Source: MVRV01 sp964646755
GTDB taxonomy: Bacteria > Desulfobacterota > Syntrophia > Syntrophales > Smithellaceae
Direction: 5' to 3'
NCBI GenBank assembly: GCA_964646755.1
Contig: CAZYIE010000060.1
Span: 1 to 13,322 of the forward strand
Length of the DNA stretch: 13,322 nucleotides
Position 1 is the stretch's first letter, and every line of letters begins with the position of its first letter. The notes beneath the pieces were generated by a model. It had not been told where the DNA came from. It was given only the letters and a program-made list of their open reading frames with translations, and did not search any database. The position numbers were made by a program, and so were the translations under genes. Below, piece by piece: positions 7,297-13,322 of this stretch.

Positions 7297-7437
7297 CCCC
7301 CGCTGGCGGGGGTTGGGGGGTGGATGTTTTTAGTGCTGTCGTAAACATTCACAAGTTACACATTGGCACCCATATAGTCCACCTCCGTCACGGAGTAAAA
7401 CCCGGCGGCTGCCGGGTGACACCTCCGCCAGCGGAGG
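7297..7437. repeat. Cluster of GC-rich palindromes between operon genes
   Basis: The 235-bp gap 7236-7470 interrupts an otherwise tight operon. It holds four perfect hairpins: CCCCCG/CGGGGG around CTGG (7297-7312, followed by a G-run), CTCCG/CGGAG around TCA (7383-7395), ACCCGGC/GCCGGGT around GGCT (7400-7417) and CCTCCGC/GCGGAGG around CA (7422-7437). None is followed by a T-run. They look like dispersed palindromic elements (REP- or MITE-like) rather than terminators; they may stabilise or cut the mRNA. No ORF here looks real. Confidence 0.7.
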
Positions 7438-7470
7438 AGATAACTGTAAATAATTATTTAAAATAATATT

Positions 7471-8604
7471 ATGAAAATTGCTTTAATTTGTGACTGGTTC
7501 CATCCCCGCATCGGCGGTATTGAAATTCATTTACAAGGCCTGGCGGAATCGCTCGCGGCAGCCGGGCATCAGCCCGAAATAATTACGGCCACCCCCGGGT
7601 TGAGCCAGGGCTACGGCTTTCCCGTCCATCGTCTGAATGTTCCCGTAAAAACGCGTTTCGGGTTTATCTATACACTGGAAGCATTTCGCCAGGTTGCGGC
7701 CCTGTTGAAGGCAGGCTCTTTCGATGTGGTGCACTGTCATGGCAGCATTCTGTCTCCGCTGGCTTATGGCAGCATGTACGTGGCGAAGAGTCAGCAAATT
7801 CCCACAGTGGTGACTTGCCATTCGGTTCTGCATTATTATTACGGTCTTTTTTTTGTCCTGGACTTGCTTTTCGGCTGGTCGCGGTGGCCGGTTATTTTTA
7901 CTTCTGTAAGCCCTAGCGCAGCCCGGATCATGAGTAAGGCCGGAAGGATTGGCCAGGTGCATATATTGCCTAATGCCGTGCAGGAAGACCAGTGGCGCAG
8001 GCCTGGTCTTCCCCGTTCCAATGATGATTTGACGATTATTTCCGTCATGCGTCTGTCCATTCGCAAAAGGGCGCATGTCCTTATTCAAATGATGCCGGAA
8101 ATTATTAGGCTCGCAGGTACGCGGCGCGTTCGCCTGATCATTGTGGGCGAAGGTCAGCAGCGGGGAGCGCTTGTCCGGTTGATAACACGGCTGGGGTTGC
8201 AGGAAGTTGTGGAGCTTGCCGGGATTCGCTCTCATGAAAAAATTGCTGAGTTGTTTGCCCGGGCTGATATATTTGCTTTACCCACCAGACAAGAGTCTTT
8301 TGGTCTGGCGGCGCTCGAGGCACGCGTGGCCGGATTGCCGGTTGTCGGCATGCGGATGTCCGGGTTGCAGCATCTGATTGAACAAGGTCGTGAAGGGCTG
8401 CTCGCGGCAGATGATGAGGAATTTCTCCGGCATTTGCTTACTTTAGTGCAAGATGATGAACTGCGCGGGCGGATGGCAGAATATAACCGGACGCAAGCTA
8501 CTACCTGGAATTGGCAATTTTCGCTTAGCCGTCATCTGGATACATATGCAAAAGCGGTGCTCGAATTAGGTCGTAATGTGGCAAAGGATAATAGGCAGCC
8601 CTGA
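7471..8604 (+). CDS. GT4-family glycosyltransferase, PIG-A/PimA-like
   Basis: A 377-residue GT-B-fold retaining glycosyltransferase. The N-terminal acceptor half starts CDWFHPRIGGIEIHLQGLA (8-26), with FDVVHCHGS at 84-92 and SVSPSA at 145-150. The donor half holds ILPNAV (165-170), VMRLSIRKR (192-200), VGEG (225-228) and the ExxxxxxxE motif E275SFGLAALE283. The HPxxGGIExH opening and the following layout resemble PIG-A, which puts GlcNAc on phosphatidylinositol in eukaryotic GPI synthesis, and bacterial PimA. With MIPS and a phosphatidylinositol-type synthase just upstream, transfer of a sugar to an inositol lipid at the cytoplasmic membrane face is the natural reading; donor sugar is unknown. 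The ATG at 7471 has no good nearby Shine-Dalgarno (GAGGAG is about 30 bases away). Its TGA overlaps the next ATG by one base (TGATG), implying translational coupling. Confidence 0.88.
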   Translation: MKIALICDWFHPRIGGIEIHLQGLAESLAAAGHQPEIITATPGLSQGYGFPVHRLNVPVKTRFGFIYTLEAFRQVAALLKAGSFDVVHCHGSILSPLAYGSMYVAKSQQIPTVVTCHSVLHYYYGLFFVLDLLFGWSRWPVIFTSVSPSAARIMSKAGRIGQVHILPNAVQEDQWRRPGLPRSNDDLTIISVMRLSIRKRAHVLIQMMPEIIRLAGTRRVRLIIVGEGQQRGALVRLITRLGLQEVVELAGIRSHEKIAELFARADIFALPTRQESFGLAALEARVAGLPVVGMRMSGLQHLIEQGREGLLAADDEEFLRHLLTLVQDDELRGRMAEYNRTQATTWNWQFSLSRHLDTYAKAVLELGRNVAKDNRQP

Positions 8605-10277
8605 TGAAAATCCCGTTCTTTTGTTCTTACATCCCGGTGGAACTGCTGGCCGCTTGCGGCCACGAGGTAGTAGATATTTCGCTTTTCGAAAATGAGAAAT
8701 ACAGCCTCGAGTATAGCTGTTCGCTGCATGACAACATTTGTTCTTATGCCAAATATCTTTTCTCGAAAATTGTTGACGGTGAAAATAAATTTGATTTCGT
8801 GGTTGTGCCGAAAGTTTGCGATGCTATGAAGCATTTGCATTCTTCTCTTTGCTCCTCGGGCCAAATCGAATCGTTTCTGCTGGATGTGCCCGGACGTACT
8901 GGCGACCAGAGCGCAAAATATCTGGCGGCACAATATCAGGGTTTGCTGAAGAAAATTGCGCCTGATTTTGATGGTAAACGTAAGATTAATCCTTTGCAGG
9001 ATGGGGAGGGAGTACGTGACGTATCCGCGCTTTCCCTGAATTTTGGCGAGGCCAATCTGCGCGCTGTAAAAATCGGTATTGCCGGTTCCTCCTACGCGCC
9101 TGCTTTGTTTCTGAATGTTTTGAAAAAATATGATGCCGGGAGCATATTTCTGCGGCACTGCGGTCATGGGGTAATACCATCTTCCGGAAAACAGTTTTCC
9201 GGGGTTGCCACTCTGGAAGATCAACTTCTGGCGCTGGCGCGGTATTCTCTCCAAAACACAATCTGTCCCCGCAGCGATTCCGGCGGGATGACAAATTATA
9301 TAATTGCGGAAATTGAAAAGCAGCGGTTGGCCGGATTAATTGTCACCACCCTGAAGTTTTGTGATTTTTATGCCTTTGAATTGGAAAGGTTAAAAAATAA
9401 ATTGCCAGCCGATTTTCCCTGCCTGTACCTGGAAAATGATCTTTCCGTAAATAGCGATGAACAAAATGTTACTCGAATAGAGGCTTTTATGGAAAAAATT
9501 ATGTCCGGTAAACCAACGATAAAATCAGTCCGGACACCAGCAGACTCAGAGTCGGACATATACTCCATCGGCCTCGATATCGGCAGTACCACGACCAAAG
9601 GAATTATGTTGAAAAACGGGCAGGAAATTATTGCTTCCATTATTCTTCCCACTTCCATCAACATGAAAGACTCCGCCGCCGCCGCCTTCGGCAAGCTGCT
9701 TACGCAAAGCTCCCTTGCAGAAGAGAACATTTTTCGGACAATTTATACCGGTTATGGCAGAACGGCCTTTGCCGACAGGGAGCAGACCACGGAAATAACC
9801 TGTCATGCCGTCGGGGTAAATTTTCTGCAGCCGCAGGCAGCAACGATTATTGATATCGGCGGTCAGGATAGTAAGGCGATCCGGATAGACGAACGGGGCA
9901 ATGTGCTGAGATTTGCCATGAATGACAAATGTGCGGCGGGGACCGGACGTTTCCTCGAATCCATGGTGGCAAGAATGAATATAACATTTGCCGAATTCAG
10001 CGCTCTATCGCTTAGGGCAGATCGTCCGACACCGATCAGCAGTATGTGTTCCGTATTTGCCGAGTCCGAGGTTGTGTCTCTGATGACAAAAGGAATACCG
10101 GCGGGAAGCATTGCGCGCGGCCTGAACTTCGCTATAGCCGAAAGAGTCGGTTCTCTGGTCCGGAAAGTTCAGGGGGAGGCGCCATTTATCCTTACCGGGG
10201 GACTTTCGCTCAATGCCGGATTTACCGGAGAGCTGGAAAATATGCTCGACTGCCGGGTTACAATAGACGTAGTGTAA
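8604..10277 (+). CDS. Fused 2-hydroxyacyl-CoA dehydratase subunit and ATP-dependent activase, cut by an in-frame TAA
   Basis: A 557-residue two-domain protein. Residues 1-300 are an HgdB/BcrB-type [4Fe-4S] subunit, shorter than usual: FFCSYIPVELLAACG at the start, then three cysteines at the family positions, C46 (NICSY), C72 (KVCDAM) and C253 (LKFCDFYAFE), LDVPGR (93-98) and TRIEAFMEKI at the end. Residues of about 320-557 are an HgdC/BadF-type ASKHA ATPase that drives single-electron transfer: DIGSTTTKG (325-333), DIGGQDSKA (417-425), C443 in KCAAGTGRF and C482 in SMCSVFAESE, the two cysteines that hold the dimer-bridging cluster, and TGG (531-533). Normally these are separate genes. A TAA at 10275-10277 removes the last helix, yet the frame reads on for 29 family-like residues. 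It overlaps the glycosyltransferase stop and pairs with the next gene. Reaction and substrate are unknown; it may be a dehydratase, a reductase, or now inactive. Confidence 0.87.
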   Translation: MKIPFFCSYIPVELLAACGHEVVDISLFENEKYSLEYSCSLHDNICSYAKYLFSKIVDGENKFDFVVVPKVCDAMKHLHSSLCSSGQIESFLLDVPGRTGDQSAKYLAAQYQGLLKKIAPDFDGKRKINPLQDGEGVRDVSALSLNFGEANLRAVKIGIAGSSYAPALFLNVLKKYDAGSIFLRHCGHGVIPSSGKQFSGVATLEDQLLALARYSLQNTICPRSDSGGMTNYIIAEIEKQRLAGLIVTTLKFCDFYAFELERLKNKLPADFPCLYLENDLSVNSDEQNVTRIEAFMEKIMSGKPTIKSVRTPADSESDIYSIGLDIGSTTTKGIMLKNGQEIIASIILPTSINMKDSAAAAFGKLLTQSSLAEENIFRTIYTGYGRTAFADREQTTEITCHAVGVNFLQPQAATIIDIGGQDSKAIRIDERGNVLRFAMNDKCAAGTGRFLESMVARMNITFAEFSALSLRADRPTPISSMCSVFAESEVVSLMTKGIPAGSIARGLNFAIAERVGSLVRKVQGEAPFILTGGLSLNAGFTGELENMLDCRVTIDVV

Positions 10278-10367
10278 GTCGCAATCAAAGCGCAACTGGC
10301 CGGGGCAATAGGCGCCGCAGTTATCGCCTCGCGGCGGGAATATATTCAGGAGACGCACCGATCATGA
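10278..10367 (+). other. In-frame continuation of the activase beyond the TAA
   Basis: Directly after the TAA the same frame stays open for 29 codons and then stops at TGA 10365-10367. It encodes AQLAGAIGAAVIAS, the C-terminal helix normal for this activase family. Its TGA overlaps the ATG of the next gene (ATGA), the layout expected of the original gene end. TAA is a normal stop elsewhere in this window (MIPS, radical SAM and CDP-alcohol transferase genes all end with it), so recoding by an alternative code is unlikely. Confidence 0.85.
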
Positions 10368-11668
10368 ACAGCCCGCTCTTGGACAGCAAATTGCGCCGCC
10401 TGCTCTATCGCAGCATGACCAGAGAGGGGCTTCGTCTGCCTCTGCCGGTTGCCTTCCGGATTTTTCAGCTGGTGGTCAGGATTGTTTCCCGGAATAAAGT
10501 TCGGTCTGTCCGTACTCTGGAGAAGGAATATTTATCCTATTACCGTGAGGGATTGACGCCGGATAAAAGTGTCTGGGCATCAATCTTTGTTCCCACGGAA
10601 ATTCTTTTTGCTTTTGGGCTGTCCCCTGTATGCTTCGAAGGGCTATCCGCTTTATTTGCCAGCATGGGGATTGCCAATAACTTTCTGGGCCGGCATGGAA
10701 CCCATTTCATTCCCAATACGATGTGCAATTTTCACAGGCTGGCCATCGACATCGGTTCCTCCGGGATATTACCCGTGCCGCGCTTTGTCATCGCTTCATC
10801 AGCTTTGTGCGACGGCAATATCAAGACATTCCGGCATCTGGCCGAAAAAAACAAAGTACCCTTTTTCTTCCTGGATATTCCCCAGAATGACGATGAGTCC
10901 GGAATTGCCTATCTAGTCTCGCAATTGCACGAGCTGATTTTGAAGATCGAAGCGCTGACTGGAAAAAAAATGGATCAGGCCAGGCTTGATACAGCAGCAC
11001 AGAATGTCTTAACCACCGGCGAATTGATGGAGGAAATTTACCGGTTGCGCTGCAAACTTTCGCGCAATGTGTATTACGGACATCAAATGATCAACTTTAT
11101 GCTGCCGCTGGCGGCCATGTCCGGCTCCGCGCGCTTAATAAAAATATGCCGGACCATTATTTCCGACCTGAATGATAGCAATATTTATAATTCGAATTTC
11201 CCGAAGAATATTTCCGCAGAAACGATCAAAATTGTCTGGGCGCATATTGCCCCCGTCTTCCAGTATAACGAAGTCTGGCCGTTTATCGATGACGGAGTGC
11301 GCGCCAAGGTGTATCTGGAAGAATGCACCGGATATCTTGACGGCGAAATCAAGAGCCGTGATCCTCTGGAAATTATTGCGAGGCGGCTGATCAAGACACC
11401 CGGCAACGGCCCACTCACCAGACGCCTGGAGAATCTGGAAAAGATATATAACGATGCCGGGGCTAACGGCATTGTCCATTTCTCGCACTGGGGCTGCCAT
11501 CAGGCATCCGGCGTAACACCACTTTTGCAAAAACACTTCGCTCTCCGGGGGATTCCCTTCCTGAACGTCAATGGTGATTGTGTCGATGCGGCGAGCTGCG
11601 GCCTGGAACAACACAAGACCCGTTACACCGCTTTTCTGGAGTCGCTGGAAGCGAAGAAAAAGCTGTAG
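10364..11668 (+). CDS. 2-hydroxyacyl-CoA dehydratase / benzoyl-CoA reductase family subunit
   Basis: A 434-residue protein of the HgdA/HgdB type that would form the second, cluster-bearing half of the dehydratase with the preceding fusion. Landmarks in family order: IFVPTEILFAFGLSPVCFEG (74-93), C121 (TMCNFHRL), C149 (SALCDGN), FFLDIPQND (168-176), a helical middle, then C378 (HWGCHQASG), GIPFLNVNGDCVD (396-408) and TRYTAFLESLE (419-429). The three cysteines at 121, 149 and 378 sit where relatives bind a [4Fe-4S] cluster. The ATG at 10364 lies 11 bases after AGGAG (10348-10352) and overlaps the ancestral stop of the activase by four bases. The frame is open far upstream, but that part is a shadow of the activase. 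Substrate is not identifiable. It seems to end the operon; no terminator is visible after it. Confidence 0.85.
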   Translation: MNSPLLDSKLRRLLYRSMTREGLRLPLPVAFRIFQLVVRIVSRNKVRSVRTLEKEYLSYYREGLTPDKSVWASIFVPTEILFAFGLSPVCFEGLSALFASMGIANNFLGRHGTHFIPNTMCNFHRLAIDIGSSGILPVPRFVIASSALCDGNIKTFRHLAEKNKVPFFFLDIPQNDDESGIAYLVSQLHELILKIEALTGKKMDQARLDTAAQNVLTTGELMEEIYRLRCKLSRNVYYGHQMINFMLPLAAMSGSARLIKICRTIISDLNDSNIYNSNFPKNISAETIKIVWAHIAPVFQYNEVWPFIDDGVRAKVYLEECTGYLDGEIKSRDPLEIIARRLIKTPGNGPLTRRLENLEKIYNDAGANGIVHFSHWGCHQASGVTPLLQKHFALRGIPFLNVNGDCVDAASCGLEQHKTRYTAFLESLEAKKKL

Positions 11669-11955
11669 GCAAAGCCATTCAAGCGCCATGAACAGGTCAT
11701 CAGTAAAAGAGATCAGATGATATGCCGATTCATATTAAATCCCATTGTAAAAATAGAAAAAAGTTGTTTATTGTTTGATGTTAAGGTATTAGATCAACAA
11801 CGTGAAAATATTGCTAAATGTTATGCTGGCAGCATCGCAGGCATTTGCAATGTTACAAAAGATTCGAATAAATAATTTTATTTGTAAAACAACCAATACC
11901 CTGCCGGAATGTTGTACTATAGAAAAAGACATCGATCAGAACAAAGGATAATTTA
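11669..11955. other. AT-rich intergenic region before the restriction-modification gene
   Basis: This 287-bp stretch is distinctly AT-richer than the genes on both sides and shows no credible ORF, RNA gene or intrinsic terminator. It holds a short dyad ATGCTG-G-CAGCAT (11823-11835) and an AT palindrome AAATAATTTTATTT (11870-11883). Weak promoter-like pairs occur (for example TTGTTT 11764 with TATTAG 11787, 17 bp apart) but none is convincing. It probably marks the join between the lipid operon and the restriction-modification locus. Confidence 0.5.
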
Positions 11956-13322
11956 ATGACAAAAGAACAGGAACGCTCAGAACTTCACCGCGCCATCTGG
12001 CAGATCGCCAACGATCTGCGCGGCAGCGTGGACGGCTGGGACTTCAAACAATATGTTTTGGGGATGCTTTTTTACCGCTTCATCAGTGAAAATCTCGTAA
12101 GCTACATCAATGAAGACGAGCGGCGCCTGTCTGCGTGCGACGCACAGGCAGGCAGCGGCAATAAAGAATTTGACTACGCCGAGCTTACGGATGAGAAGGC
12201 GGAGTTCGGCCGCGCCGATACGGTCAAGGAAAAAGGGTTCTATATTTTGCCGAGTGAGCTTTTTGTCAATGTCCGCGCCAAAGCGCGCCATGACGCCAAT
12301 CTCAACGAAACTCTGGCTGCTGCATTCCGCAACATTGAACTATCGGCCAAAGGCACGGAAAGCGAAGATGACCTCAAAGGTTTGTTTGACGATCTCGATG
12401 TCAATTCCAACAAGCTCGGCAACACGGTTGAAAAAAGAAATCAAAAGCTGGTGAAACTTTTGGAGGCAATCGGCGATTTGGGCTTGGGCAATTATTATGA
12501 CAACACGATTGACGCCTTCGGCGACGCCTATGAGTTTTTGATGACCATGTATGCCGCTAATGCCGGAAAATCCGGCGGGGAATTTTTTACCCCGCAGGAA
12601 GTCAGTGAACTGCTTGCCGAGATTACAACCGTCGGCAAAAAAGAGGTGAACAAGGTTTACGATCCGGCCTGCGGTTCCGGCTCTTTGTTGCTCAAATTCG
12701 TCAAAGTCCTCGGAAAAGAAAATGTCCGGCAAGGGTTCTTCGGGCAGGAAGTAAACCTCACTATCTACAACCTCTGCCGCATCAATATGTTTTTGCACGA
12801 CATCAACTACAATCATTTTGATGTTGCCCACGGTGATACACTGACCGACCCCAAGCACTGGGATGATGAACCCTTCGACGCCATCGTTTCCAATCCGCCT
12901 TATTCTACAAGGTGGGAAGGCGACAGCAATCCGCTTCTGATCAACGATCCGCGTTTTTCACCGGCAGGAGTTTTGGCGCCCAAGAGCAAGGCCGACCTTG
13001 CCTTTACCATGCACATGCTTTCCTGGCTATCCACCAGCGGTACGGCGGCTATTGTTGAATTCCCCGGCGTGCTCTATCGCGGCGGCGCTGAGCAGAAGAT
13101 CCGCAAATATCTGGTCGATAACAACTACATTGATACCGTGATCCAGCTTCCGCCTGATCTCTTCTTTGGCACCACCATCGCCACCTGCATTATCGTGCTC
13201 AAAAAAAGCAAGAAAGATAACAAAACCCTGTTTATTGATGCGTCAGCCGAATTTGTCCGCGGCGGAAACAAAAACAAACTGAGCGAGACAAATCGCCTCA
13301 AGATTTTAGACGCGTTCACCAC
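11956..13322 (+). CDS. hsdM: Type I restriction-modification system methyltransferase subunit HsdM (partial, runs off the window)
   Basis: The first 455 residues of an N6-adenine DNA methyltransferase, resembling the EcoR124I class. The N-terminal HsdM domain begins MTKEQERSELHRAIWQIAND with DLRGSVDGWDFKQYVLGMLFYRFISE following. The SAM-binding motif is DPACGSGS (236-243), the catalytic motif NPPY (313-316), and strongly conserved blocks follow (SPAGVLAPKSKADLAFTMHM, GVLYRGGAEQKIRKYL, LPPDLFFGTTIATCIIVLKKS). With HsdS it methylates the target site, and with HsdR it cuts unmethylated DNA; those genes should lie beyond 13322. AAAGGA (11943-11948) lies 7 bases before the ATG. Residues of about 56-68 are an unusual insert encoded by a palindromic repeat. 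The frame is otherwise intact and the C-terminus is not in view. Confidence 0.96.
   Translation, partial: MTKEQERSELHRAIWQIANDLRGSVDGWDFKQYVLGMLFYRFISENLVSYINEDERRLSACDAQAGSGNKEFDYAELTDEKAEFGRADTVKEKGFYILPSELFVNVRAKARHDANLNETLAAAFRNIELSAKGTESEDDLKGLFDDLDVNSNKLGNTVEKRNQKLVKLLEAIGDLGLGNYYDNTIDAFGDAYEFLMTMYAANAGKSGGEFFTPQEVSELLAEITTVGKKEVNKVYDPACGSGSLLLKFVKVLGKENVRQGFFGQEVNLTIYNLCRINMFLHDINYNHFDVAHGDTLTDPKHWDDEPFDAIVSNPPYSTRWEGDSNPLLINDPRFSPAGVLAPKSKADLAFTMHMLSWLSTSGTAAIVEFPGVLYRGGAEQKIRKYLVDNNYIDTVIQLPPDLFFGTTIATCIIVLKKSKKDNKTLFIDASAEFVRGGNKNKLSETNRLKILDAFT
12126..12148 (+). repeat. Palindromic repeat inserted in frame within hsdM
   Basis: CCTG-TC-TGCGT-GCG-ACGCA-CAGG forms a hairpin with a 2-nt bulge and is followed by GCAGGCAG. 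It encodes the residues LSACDAQAG, in a place where HsdM proteins I know run shorter and more charged between the YINE and FDYAxL blocks. The insert keeps the reading frame. I believe this palindrome belongs to a dispersed family, but one copy only is in this window. Confidence 0.6.

Noticed and set aside
7297..7312. Intrinsic terminator after the CDP-alcohol transferase gene
   Set aside because: The CCCCCG/CGGGGG hairpin is followed by TTGGGGGG, not a T-run.
7531..8235. Minus-strand ORF (234 residues) opposite the glycosyltransferase
   Set aside because: The opposite strand carries clear GT4 motifs along the whole region; the antisense translation has no domain signature.
8532..9254. Minus-strand ORF (240 residues) opposite the dehydratase-activase fusion
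   Set aside because: It covers the junction of two supported plus-strand genes and shows no motif.
10275..10277. Selenocysteine or pyrrolysine recoding at the activase stop
   Set aside because: Those use UGA and UAG; this codon is UAA, which serves as an ordinary stop for three other genes in the window.
10046..10363. Upstream extension of the second dehydratase subunit frame
   Set aside because: This part lies over the activase coding frame and is Arg/Ser-rich out-of-frame translation; the ATG at 10364 has AGGAG and the ATGA overlap.
1..13322. CRISPR array, prophage or insertion sequence
   Set aside because: No regularly spaced direct repeats, no integrase or transposase motifs, and no terminal inverted repeats with target duplications were found.

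Overview
The window reads as chromosomal DNA of an anaerobic Gram-negative bacterium, most likely a deltaproteobacterium (Desulfobacterota; Syntrophus/Smithella-like is a guess from gene style, not a match). Support: an autotransporter ending in the Phe-terminal outer-membrane signal, an oxygen-sensitive 2-hydroxyacyl-CoA dehydratase/activase system, a cobalamin-type radical SAM enzyme, and a small secreted protein of the surface-adhesin-E style seen in Geobacter relatives. No database search was possible; family names rest on motifs read in the sequence.

Layout. (1) 1-305: two divergent tRNA genes, Leu(CAA) on minus and Ala(GGC) on plus, each with a promoter candidate; a strong intrinsic terminator follows tRNA-Ala. 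(2) 421-891: a low-GC gene for a small secreted protein. (3) 904-3654, minus: a 916-residue autotransporter with an excellent sigma-70-type promoter. (4) 3876-11668, plus: six genes in a row: B12-binding radical SAM protein, myo-inositol-1-phosphate synthase, CDP-alcohol phosphatidyltransferase with phosphatidylinositol-phosphate-synthase motifs, a PIG-A-like GT4 glycosyltransferase, a fusion of a 2-hydroxyacyl-CoA dehydratase subunit with its ATP-dependent activase, and a second dehydratase subunit. (5) 11956-end: hsdM of a type I restriction-modification system, cut by the window edge.

How the genes may work together. Glucose-6-phosphate to inositol-1-phosphate (MIPS), to phosphatidylinositol phosphate or a related inositol lipid (CDP-alcohol transferase), to a glycosylated inositol lipid (GT4) is a coherent pathway. 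The glycosyltransferase is translationally coupled to the radical dehydratase genes and the set is preceded by a radical SAM gene, so the cluster may build and modify an unusual glyco-inositol lipid. That assignment is inference. No phosphatidylinositol-phosphate phosphatase is visible here.

Most notable detail: the dehydratase-activase fusion has an in-frame TAA at 10275, yet the same frame continues for 29 codons that encode the family's normal C-terminal helix (GAIGAA) and ends in an ATGA overlap with the next gene. This looks like a recent nonsense mutation, a sequence error, or readthrough. Also notable: a palindromic repeat inserted in frame inside hsdM, a cluster of GC-rich palindromes splitting the operon at 7297-7437, and a perfect 13-bp dyad just before the inositol synthase gene.
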